Source of the DNA: an uncultured Filifactor sp.
GTDB lineage: Bacteria; Bacillota; Clostridia; Peptostreptococcales; Filifactoraceae
DNA length: 14,810 bases
Assembly: GCA_947254385.1 (NCBI GenBank)
Contig: CAMYCP010000011.1
Coordinates: forward strand, 1 to 14,810
Direction of reading: 5' to 3'
The number at the start of each line of letters is the position of its first letter. The first letter of the stretch is position 1. Below the pieces are notes generated by a model. The model worked only from the letters and a program-made list of their open reading frames with translations. It made no database searches and was not told the DNA's origin. This document shows, one piece after another, positions 1 through 6,623 of this stretch. The translations under genes were made by a program, and so were the position numbers.

Positions 1-1
1 T

Positions 2-202
2 TCCTATGATAAATTATGGAAAAAATTAATAGATGAAAAGATGAATAAATTAGACCTGCAAAAAGCCATAAACACAACTCCTCATACCATAGCTAAAATG
101 GGACGAGATGAGAATGTGAGTATGGAAATACTTGGTAGAATTTGTAGTTATTTTAAATGTGATATATCGGAAGTATTGGAATATAAAATATCAGATAATT
201 AA
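2..202 (+). CDS. Cro/CI-type helix-turn-helix regulator (YozG-like), 5' end cut off
   Basis: The open frame enters at the window edge and ends at TAA 200-202, giving 66 visible residues beginning SYDKLWKKLIDEKMNK and ending EYKISDN. The pattern (YDKLWKKLIDEKMNK, DLQKA, HTIAKMGRDENVSMEIL, RICSYFKCDISEVLE) matches the small Cro/CI-family regulators of about 65-75 residues known in Firmicutes as YozG-like, so probably only a few N-terminal residues are missing. The recognition helix would be near TTPHTIAKMGR. The stop lies 13 bases before the hsdM start, with the hsdM ribosome binding site in between, so the two genes are probably co-transcribed. By position it is a candidate controller of the restriction operon, but its target is not shown by the sequence. 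Family call is fairly sure; role is inference. Confidence 0.8.
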   Translation, partial: SYDKLWKKLIDEKMNKLDLQKAINTTPHTIAKMGRDENVSMEILGRICSYFKCDISEVLEYKISDN

Positions 203-215
203 AAGGAGGTATGAA
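201..215 (+). promoter_or_regulatory. hsdM ribosome binding site
   Basis: AAAAGGAGG at 201-209 lies 6 bases before ATG 216. It decides the start: the frame is open back to 132, but that upstream part overlaps the regulator gene in another frame and has no such site. Confidence 0.88.
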
Positions 216-1805
216 ATGGCAAAAAGTAAAGATAAAATGGAAGTATTATCCTTAGAATCAGTTTTATGGAACTGTAGAGTATCCTTAAGAGGATTTGGAA
301 GCACTGAAAGAAATAGAGATGCTGTAATAGGCTTAGTCTTCTTAAAATTTGCAGGAGATAAGTTTGAAAAAAGAAGAACACAAATTGAAGAAGAACATCC
401 GGATTTATTAATGCTAAGAGAAATGCCAGCCTCTTATAATGCAGAAAATGTTTATTATCTAAACGAAACATCCAGATGGAGCTACATAGTTAAAAATGCC
501 TCATCAAATGATATAGCAATAAAAATAGATGAAGCAATGAAAGATATAGAAAAAGATAACCCTTCTCTTAAAGGAACTTTACCTCAAAATTTGTATGCTA
601 CATTAGGAGCACCAGCAAGTAAAATTAAAAGTCTAATTGATGAAATCAATAAGATTAATAGCGACAGATTCCACGAAGAAGATTTGATAGGAAGAGTATA
701 CGAATATTTCTTACAAATATATGCAGCATCAGGAACAAAGGAAGACGGCGAGTTTTACACACCTTCAAGTGTTGTAAGATTATTGACTGAGTTGATTGAA
801 CCTTATGATGGAGTTGTATATGATCCTTGTTGTGGAAGTGGAGGTATGTTTGTTCAAAGCATGAAGTTTATAGATAGGCACAAAGGGGATAGAAAAAATA
901 TTTCTATCATCGGTCAAGAAAGCAAACCTGACACATGGAAACTTTGCAAAATGAATCTATCTATAAGAGGAATTGCACACGATTTAGGTGAGACAAACGC
1001 TTCAACTTTTACTAATGATCAGTTCAAAAATAGAAAAGTTGACTATATATTAGCCAATCCACCCTTTAACTTAAAAAACTGGCGTAATGAAGATGAACTA
1101 AAGGATGATCCCAGGTTTGAAGGCTACCCTATGCCACCTGCCAGCAATGCGAACTATGCATGGATCTTGCACATGATTTCCAAATTAGATGTAAGTGACG
1201 GAAGAGCGGGATTTCTTCTTGCCAACGGTGCATTAAACGCAAGCGGAGATGAATACGAAATTAGAAAAGAAATCCTTGAAAGAGATTTTGTAGAGGCAAT
1301 TATCGTACTACCTAGAGATATGTTCTACACAACAGATATCTCTGTAACCTTATGGATACTAAATATGAATAAGGGTGCGAGAGAGCTAGACGGTAGAAAA
1401 CTTAGAAATCGCAAAAATGAAGTCTTATTTATGGACTTGAGAACATGGAACGAAAATATAGAAGTAATAGAAATTGATAAAAATAAAAGCAAAAAAAAGG
1501 TTGTTTTTACAGATGAACAAATAGCTGAAGTTAAAAAAATTTACAATGCTTGGAAAGAAGAGAATGGCAAATACAAAGACGTTCCAGAATTATGTCAATC
1601 CGTAAGTCTTGAAGGAATACGAGATAAGGATTATTCCTTAGCACCAAGCAAGTATATAGAATTTATCGACCGTGATTTAGATATTAATTATGAAAAAGAA
1701 ATGGCAAGAATTCAAAAAGAAATGAGAGTTATCTTAAAGAAAGAAAAAGAGTCTCAAAACATGATGGAAGAAGCCTTTAGGGGGATTGGCTATGGGCTTG
1801 ACTAA
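216..1805 (+). CDS. hsdM: Type I restriction-modification DNA methyltransferase subunit HsdM
   Basis: A protein of 529 residues, the usual size for type IC-like HsdM (EcoR124I HsdM is about 520). It transfers a methyl group from S-adenosylmethionine to N6 of adenine in both strands of the site chosen by HsdS and is also needed for cutting. The N-terminal helical HsdM_N domain covers about residues 8-145 (LESVLWNCRVSLRG near its start). The methyltransferase core follows: SAM-binding motif I DPCCGSGG at 203-210 and catalytic motif IV NPPF at 281-284, both intact. The start is ATG 216, set by the strong AAAGGAGG; an open frame upstream to 132 is not used. The TAA at 1803-1805 overlaps the hsdS start by 14 bases, indicating translational coupling. 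A run of eight A at 1491-1498 is a possible slippage site. Codon use is AT-rich with many AGA codons, unlike rpoBC downstream. Confidence 0.96.
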   Translation: MAKSKDKMEVLSLESVLWNCRVSLRGFGSTERNRDAVIGLVFLKFAGDKFEKRRTQIEEEHPDLLMLREMPASYNAENVYYLNETSRWSYIVKNASSNDIAIKIDEAMKDIEKDNPSLKGTLPQNLYATLGAPASKIKSLIDEINKINSDRFHEEDLIGRVYEYFLQIYAASGTKEDGEFYTPSSVVRLLTELIEPYDGVVYDPCCGSGGMFVQSMKFIDRHKGDRKNISIIGQESKPDTWKLCKMNLSIRGIAHDLGETNASTFTNDQFKNRKVDYILANPPFNLKNWRNEDELKDDPRFEGYPMPPASNANYAWILHMISKLDVSDGRAGFLLANGALNASGDEYEIRKEILERDFVEAIIVLPRDMFYTTDISVTLWILNMNKGARELDGRKLRNRKNEVLFMDLRTWNENIEVIEIDKNKSKKKVVFTDEQIAEVKKIYNAWKEENGKYKDVPELCQSVSLEGIRDKDYSLAPSKYIEFIDRDLDINYEKEMARIQKEMRVILKKEKESQNMMEEAFRGIGYGLD

Positions 1806-2922
1806 ATATAAGTTGGGAGAATTAATTGAAGAAGTAGATTTAAGAAATAAGGATATAGACAATAAGTACACCGAAAAAAATGTAAAAGGAATTTCAACAG
1901 ATAAAAAGTTTATTGAAACAAAAGCAAATTTAGTAGGTGTTTCCCTTAACTCATATCGTGTAGTTAATCCAATGAATTTTGCTTATGTAACTGATACATC
2001 ACGAAGAGGAGATAAAATATCATTAGCTTTTAATAATACAAATGAAGTAATTATTGTCTCTTCTATATCAACTATATTTAAGGTTAAAAGAGAAGAATTG
2101 CTAGACCCAAGTTTTTTATTTATGTACTTCAATAGACCAGAATTTGACAGATTTTCAAGATTTAATTCATGGGGTTCTGCAAGGGAGACTTTTTCTTGGG
2201 AAGACTTCTGTGATATTGAAATCAATCTGCCATCTATTGAGATTCAAAGGAAATATGTTGCAATATATCAAGCTATGCTGAAAAATCAAAAAGCCTATGA
2301 AGAAGGATTGGAAGATTTAAAACTCGCTTGTGATGGGACTATAGAGAAACTAAAACATAATTCTAAAAAAAGAATGCTAGGAGATTTTATTATTGAAACG
2401 AATATAAAAAACGAGGATGGCACCATTAAAAAAGACTTAGGTGTAGAATCAACGGGTAATTTTATGAATACCAGAGCAAAAATGGAAGGAGTCAATATAA
2501 AGAATTATTCTATTGTAAATAAGAATGATTTTGCTTATAACCCCTCAAGAATAAATTTAGGTTCTATTGCTAGATATGAAGATGAAGATTCTTGTATAGT
2601 TTCTCCTATGTATAGTACTTTTAAAGTTGTAAGTAAAACATTAAATCCTTTGTTTTTGAGTTTATGGTTTTCTCGGAAAGAGTTTCATAGATATACTTGG
2701 TATTATTCAACAGGCTCAGTAAGAGATTTATTTGATATAAATCTAATGAAAGAGATGTATATACCGTATCCAGATATTTCTATTCAAAATTCAATTTCAG
2801 ATATTTATAAAGTTTACACAGAGCGTAAAGAAATCAACGAAAAACTAAAAGACCAAATTAAATCCATGTGTCCTATTCTTATTAGGGGTGCAATGGAAGA
2901 AGCTAGTAGAAAGGAGGAATAA
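1792..2922 (+). CDS. hsdS: Type I restriction-modification specificity subunit HsdS
   Basis: A protein of 376 residues that recognises the target DNA for the HsdM/HsdR complex. It consists of two similar halves, each a target recognition domain followed by a helical spacer. The same signatures recur about 180 residues apart: NPMNFAY at about 59 and NKNDFAYNP at about 243; WGSAR..F at 127 and TGSVR..F at 307. Helical spacers lie at about 150-195 and 335-375. Two domains imply a bipartite site with a fixed gap. ATG 1792 is chosen because AGGGGG at 1779-1784 sits 7 bases upstream; an in-frame TTG at 1786 would be too close. It starts inside the end of hsdM and stops 2 bases before hsdR. No recombinase gene or second hsdS copy is seen, so there is no sign of specificity switching here. 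The actual target cannot be read from the sequence. Confidence 0.94.
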   Translation: MGLTKYKLGELIEEVDLRNKDIDNKYTEKNVKGISTDKKFIETKANLVGVSLNSYRVVNPMNFAYVTDTSRRGDKISLAFNNTNEVIIVSSISTIFKVKREELLDPSFLFMYFNRPEFDRFSRFNSWGSARETFSWEDFCDIEINLPSIEIQRKYVAIYQAMLKNQKAYEEGLEDLKLACDGTIEKLKHNSKKRMLGDFIIETNIKNEDGTIKKDLGVESTGNFMNTRAKMEGVNIKNYSIVNKNDFAYNPSRINLGSIARYEDEDSCIVSPMYSTFKVVSKTLNPLFLSLWFSRKEFHRYTWYYSTGSVRDLFDINLMKEMYIPYPDISIQNSISDIYKVYTERKEINEKLKDQIKSMCPILIRGAMEEASRKEE

Positions 2923-2927
2923 TTGTG
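2911..2927 (+). promoter_or_regulatory. hsdR ribosome binding site and GTG start
   Basis: AAGGAGG at 2911-2917, inside the last codons of hsdS, is 7 bases before GTG 2925-2927. It supports the GTG start; no in-frame ATG lies nearby. Confidence 0.85.
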
Positions 2928-5900
2928 GAAGATTCATCTCTTAAGGACAAATTCTCTGAAGAAGAATTGGAAAAGGCAATTATTAGTCTTTTTGAAAAAG
3001 AAGGCTATGAGTATCTGCCTGGTGATTCTATTCATAGAAAGTTTGAAGATATACTACTTGAAGATGATTTAAAAACCTTCTTGAAAAATAGGTACGCTGA
3101 TGAGAACTTAACAGACTTGGAATTAAAGACGATTATTAATAAACTCTCTAATATTTCCTCTAGTCCAATTTATCTAGCTAGTCGAGAGGCATTTTTATTA
3201 ACAACAGAAGGTTTTAATTTAGAAAGAGAAGATAAATCAAAACTTGCCCTTCATGTGTCTTATATAGATTTTGACCACACTGAAAACAATATTTTTAAAG
3301 TCGTAAATCAATATAGTGTAAAAGATAAAGAACTTAGAAGACCTGATTTGCTGATTTTTATAAACGGTATTCCTCTTACGATTTTTGAATTTAAAACTGC
3401 AATTTCAGAAGATACTACTATTTATGATGCTTGGCAGCAAATCAATATTCGATATAAAAGGGATTTGCCAAGTTTGGTAAAGTACTGTTTTTTATCAGTG
3501 ATTAGTGACGGTGCAAACACCAAGATGGGAAGTATATTTACTCCTTATAAGTTTTATTATGCTTGGAATAAAATAAATGATCACGAATCTGCGAGAGATG
3601 GTATTTCTTCATTGCTTACAATGATTAAAGGCGCCTTTTCTAAGAGACGTTTATTATCTATTTTACGAGATTTTATTTTTTATCCTGATGATAGCCAAAA
3701 AGAAGAGGTAATCGTATGTAGGTATCCTCAGTTTTTTGCTGCTACAAAAATGTTTGAAAATATTAAAAGAGAATTAAAGCCACTGGGTTCGGGTAAGGGT
3801 GGTACATATTTTGGTGCCACCGGTTCGGGAAAGACCTATACAATGTTATATCTATCAAGACTTCTTATGCTTAGAGAAAGTAAAGTTTTTTCAAATCCTA
3901 CGATCTTAATCATCACCGATAGAGAAGATTTGGATACTCAAACTTCAGAGCTTTTTATAACTGCAAAAAAATTTTTACACGATGAAAATGTAAGAAGCAT
4001 TGAGTCCAGAAAAGATTTAAAGCAAACTTTGGATAGCAAACCTAGTGGTGGTGTTTACTTGACGACCATTCAAAAGTTCAGTGAAGATATTGGACGTTTG
4101 TCTGAAAGAAAAAACATTATCTGCATCTCTGATGAGGCTCATAGAACTCAAACTGGTACTGGTTCTAAGCTTAAGAAAACTGATAAAGGTGTTTTTACAA
4201 ATTATGGATTTGCAAAGTATCTAAGAGATTCTTTTCCAAACGCGACTTATGTTGGATTTACAGGAACTCCAATTGATGAAACTATTGCTGTTTTTGGTGG
4301 TGTAGTTGATTCATATACAATGAAAGAATCCTCAGATGATGGTATCACTGAAAGGATTGCTTATGAGCCTCGTCTTGCTAGGGTCATAATTTCTGAGGAG
4401 AAATCAAGAGAAATTGAAGAATATTATAAAAAGTGTTTTGAAGAAGGTTCTACAGAGGAGCAAATAGAAGAAAGCAAGAAGACTATGAGTCAAATGAGCG
4501 TAATTCTTGGAGACCCAGATCGTCTATGGAAAATGGCTCAAGATATTGTAGACCACTATGAATCTTTAATCAATGAGAAACCAGAGATTGTCCAAAAAGC
4601 AATGATTGTATCTTCTACTAGAGAGATTGCCTTTAAGCTTTTAAATAATATTTTAAAACTAAGACCTACTTGGGGAGAAGCTAAAAAAGCAGATAACGAA
4701 TCAGAGTTATCTAAAGAAGAGCTTAATAAATTGGTGGCTTTACCTAAAATAAATTTGGTAGCTACTAGAGGAGCCAACGATGAAGAGGATCTTTATGAAG
4801 TCTGTGGAACAAAAGAATATCGAAAGATGCTGGATAGACAATTTAAAAATAATAATTCTAATTTTAAAATTGCAATAGTTGTAGATATGTGGATAACTGG
4901 ATTTGATGTACCTTCACTGGCGGTTATGTATATTGACAAGCCTTTACAAAAACACACATTGATTCAGACAATTTCTAGAGTAAACAGGGTTTTTGATGGA
5001 AAAGATAAAGGCTTGGTTGTTGATTATATTGGAATAAAAAGTAATATGATGGAAGCCATTAAAATTTATGGTGGTGAGCAAGAAAGTCCTATAGATGAAC
5101 TTAAGACTTCTATTAAAATTTATAGAAATTATCTTGCATTGATTGAAGATGTTTTTCTAAAATTTGATAAGAGTAAATTTTTAAATGGCGAGCCATTAGA
5201 AAGACTAATTTGTTTAAATGAGGCTGCTGAATTTATTCAAGCGAAAAAAGAAACCCAAAAGGAGTTTATGGGCTTATCAAGAAGGTTAAAGGCTGCCTAT
5301 AACATATGTTTTCCTTCTGGAGAGCTAACAGATAGAGAGGTTTCTCTGGGACAATTTTATTTAGCTGTCCGTTCTATTATCTATAAGCAAACTAAAGGGA
5401 CTGCTCCAGATGCAGAAGTTATGAATCAAGTGGTTGAAAAAATGGTGTCTGATGCTATTAGGTGTACTGGCGTTGAGAATATAGTTGATGAGAAAAAGAC
5501 GATTGATCTTTTCTCTGAGGATTTTATAGAGCACTTAGACCAGGTTAAACTTCCTATTACAAAATTTAATGCCCTTTTGAAGTTACTAAGAAAAGCGATC
5601 AGCGATTATGGGAAGACGAATAAAATAAAAGCTTTGGAATTTTCAGAAAGACTTAAAAAAGTTGTAGATGAATATAATAGTAGAGATAATTTGGAGTTTG
5701 TTAATGAAGTTACTGAAGATTTTGTAAATAATTTGTCAGATGAACTTATTCGTCTAATGAGAGAGCTTGAAAATGATAGAAATTCTTTTGAAAAAATGGG
5801 AATTTCTTATGAAGAAAAATCTTTTTATGATATTTTAATAAATGTAAGGGATAAGTATAAGTTTCCGTATGAAGATGAAAAGTGTATCGTCTTAGCAAAA

Positions 5901-6080
5901 AAGATTAAAGTTCTTGTAAACGATAAGGCTCAATACACAGATTGGTCAAATAGGAACGATATAAAGTCTCTATTGAAGATGGATTTGGTAATTCTACTTT
6001 ATGAAAATGGATACCCTCCTCAATGGAGCGAAGAAGTATTTGATATGGTTTTAGAGCAGGCGGAAAATTATAAAAGTTAA
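2925..6080 (+). CDS. hsdR: Type I restriction enzyme motor/endonuclease subunit HsdR
   Basis: A protein of 1051 residues, close to EcoR124I HsdR (about 1038). It pumps DNA with ATP hydrolysis and cuts unmethylated DNA at a distance from the HsdS site. The N-terminal nuclease shows the PD-(D/E)xK pattern: D141 in RRPDLLIF and E155-F-K157. The superfamily 2 helicase motor follows with Walker A GATGSGKT (297-304), DEAH box (403-406), TGTP (446-449), motif V-like VDMWITGFD (653-661) and motif VI-like QTISRVNR (681-688). The C-terminal third is helical and should bind the HsdM/HsdS core. All catalytic motifs are intact and no frameshift is seen, so the enzyme is probably active. Translation starts at GTG 2925 with a good ribosome binding site, 2 bases after the hsdS stop, and the gene ends just before a terminator, making it the last operon gene. 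Confidence 0.97.
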   Translation: MEDSSLKDKFSEEELEKAIISLFEKEGYEYLPGDSIHRKFEDILLEDDLKTFLKNRYADENLTDLELKTIINKLSNISSSPIYLASREAFLLTTEGFNLEREDKSKLALHVSYIDFDHTENNIFKVVNQYSVKDKELRRPDLLIFINGIPLTIFEFKTAISEDTTIYDAWQQINIRYKRDLPSLVKYCFLSVISDGANTKMGSIFTPYKFYYAWNKINDHESARDGISSLLTMIKGAFSKRRLLSILRDFIFYPDDSQKEEVIVCRYPQFFAATKMFENIKRELKPLGSGKGGTYFGATGSGKTYTMLYLSRLLMLRESKVFSNPTILIITDREDLDTQTSELFITAKKFLHDENVRSIESRKDLKQTLDSKPSGGVYLTTIQKFSEDIGRLSERKNIICISDEAHRTQTGTGSKLKKTDKGVFTNYGFAKYLRDSFPNATYVGFTGTPIDETIAVFGGVVDSYTMKESSDDGITERIAYEPRLARVIISEEKSREIEEYYKKCFEEGSTEEQIEESKKTMSQMSVILGDPDRLWKMAQDIVDHYESLINEKPEIVQKAMIVSSTREIAFKLLNNILKLRPTWGEAKKADNESELSKEELNKLVALPKINLVATRGANDEEDLYEVCGTKEYRKMLDRQFKNNNSNFKIAIVVDMWITGFDVPSLAVMYIDKPLQKHTLIQTISRVNRVFDGKDKGLVVDYIGIKSNMMEAIKIYGGEQESPIDELKTSIKIYRNYLALIEDVFLKFDKSKFLNGEPLERLICLNEAAEFIQAKKETQKEFMGLSRRLKAAYNICFPSGELTDREVSLGQFYLAVRSIIYKQTKGTAPDAEVMNQVVEKMVSDAIRCTGVENIVDEKKTIDLFSEDFIEHLDQVKLPITKFNALLKLLRKAISDYGKTNKIKALEFSERLKKVVDEYNSRDNLEFVNEVTEDFVNNLSDELIRLMRELENDRNSFEKMGISYEEKSFYDILINVRDKYKFPYEDEKCIVLAKKIKVLVNDKAQYTDWSNRNDIKSLLKMDLVILLYENGYPPQWSEEVFDMVLEQAENYKS

Positions 6081-6084
6081 TTTA

Positions 6085-6120
6085 AAAAGGCTGTTAGCAT
6101 TTAACTCACAGCCTTTTATC
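6085..6120 (+). terminator. Intrinsic terminator after hsdR
   Basis: AAAAGGCTGT (6085-6094) pairs with ACAGCCTTTT (6108-6117), a perfect 10-base stem starting 4 bases after the hsdR stop. The inner arms GTTA/TAAC may extend it. The A and T flanks make it usable on both strands. Confidence 0.85.
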
Positions 6121-6171
6121 TTGCCACCCAAAGACTCTCTAAATTAGTTTTTCTAAAATCCCTAATTCAAT

Positions 6172-6192
6172 GAGCCGTTCGGCTCCTTTTTT
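6172..6192 (+). terminator. Second intrinsic terminator
   Basis: GAGCC-GTTC-GGCTC followed by C and T6 is a compact GC-rich hairpin with a U tract. It either backs up the hsdR terminator or is the original terminator of whatever gene lay before rpoB before the hsd block arrived (inference). Confidence 0.82.
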
Positions 6193-6315
6193 AAGCAGCA
6201 TATTATTGTGTAAGTTACTACATCTCTGAGAACGGCGGAGTAAAAATGAGTGCCCTGTCTGATGAAATATACGTGGTGTAGGGGTAATAAGGTTAATATT
6301 TATATAAAAAAGCTT

Positions 6316-6344
6316 TTGATTTTTTACGTCAAAGGCTGTATAAT
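6316..6344 (+). promoter_or_regulatory. Distal rpoB promoter (P1)
   Basis: TTGATT (6316-6321), a 17-base spacer, and a perfect TATAAT (6339-6344) make a good housekeeping-sigma promoter. Transcription would start near 6351, leaving a leader of about 270 bases. An 8-base stem GCTTTTGA (6312-6319) / TCAAAGGC (6329-6336, one G-T pair) covers the -35 box and spacer, and AGGGGTAA (6280-6287) / TTACCCCT (6372-6379) flank the whole promoter. Confidence 0.7.
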
Positions 6345-6398
6345 ATGTACAGGGAAGGTCGATTAAAGCGGTTACCCCTTTAGGCTTATAAAAATTTT

Positions 6399-6479
6399 AA
6401 ATCACCTGAGGTGTATAGCTTACAAGTGATTTTTTTGTGTCAAATCACTTGTAGTTTGCAAGCTATGGGTGATTTTTTT
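6399..6479 (+). promoter_or_regulatory. Nested hairpin with two T tracts in the rpoB leader (attenuator-like)
   Basis: Three paired blocks build one long hairpin: AAATCACC (6399-6406) with GGTGATTT (6468-6475), ATAGCTT (6415-6421) with AAGCTAT (6460-6466), and ACAAGTGATTT (6422-6432) with AAATCACTTGT (6442-6452), 26 pairs in all, broken by an 8/1 internal loop and a 7-base bulge, loop 6433-6441. The same sequence can instead form two small hairpins, AAATCAC/GTGATTT at 6399-6432 and at 6442-6475, each running straight into T7 (6430-6436 and 6473-6479). This is what a terminator or attenuator looks like. It lies between the distal and proximal promoters. No known leader family is recognised, and regulation is inference. 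Confidence 0.6.
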
Positions 6480-6517
6480 GTTTTTATTCTTTTGCCGAAA
6501 AAATTTTTCACAAAGGG

Positions 6518-6546
6518 TTGTGCTGATAAAAAATATTTGTTATAAT
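6518..6546 (+). promoter_or_regulatory. Proximal rpoB promoter (P2), extended -10
   Basis: TTGTGC (6518-6523), a 17-base spacer and TATAAT (6541-6546), with TGT directly before the -10 (extended -10). It lies after the leader hairpin, so its transcripts would bypass it. Start expected near 6553. Confidence 0.65.
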
Positions 6547-6565
6547 AAAACATTATTATTATAAT
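6537..6565 (+). promoter_or_regulatory. Possible third rpoB promoter (P3)
   Basis: TTGTTA (6537-6542), 17 bases, TATAAT (6560-6565). It overlaps P2, so the two could compete. In such AT-rich DNA a chance match is possible. Confidence 0.4.
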
Positions 6566-6610
6566 GAATAAAAAATGGGGTTTTGTGCCCCTTTGCCTGC
6601 GTTAATTTTG

Positions 6611-6623
6611 AGAGGTGAAGTTA
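6611..6623 (+). promoter_or_regulatory. rpoB ribosome binding site
   Basis: AGAGGTGA (6611-6618) lies 5 bases before ATG 6624. An in-frame GTG at 6615 falls inside this site and is therefore not the start. Confidence 0.8.

Larger units (their letters stand above)
6193..6623 (+). other. Long regulatory intergenic region upstream of rpoB
   Basis: About 430 bases without a recognisable gene. It holds, in order: a stretch of unknown origin (6193-6310) with a possible 11-codon reading frame at 6246-6281; a promoter (6316-6344); a leader with a large hairpin and two T7 tracts (6399-6479); proximal promoter elements (6518-6565); and a small GGGG/CCCC hairpin (6577-6591) before the rpoB ribosome binding site. 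The usual upstream neighbours of rpoB (rplJ, rplL) are absent. The stretch 6193-6310 has no family resemblance that I recognise. Confidence 0.7.

Noticed and set aside
132..215. N-terminal extension of hsdM (28 residues starting MVEFVVILN)
   Set aside because: It overlaps the regulator gene in another frame, lacks a ribosome binding site and is not part of known HsdM N-termini; ATG 216 has a strong site.
6577..6591. GGGG/CCCC hairpin as a terminator before rpoB
   Set aside because: Only four pairs and three T afterwards; too weak for termination, at most a small 5' UTR stem.
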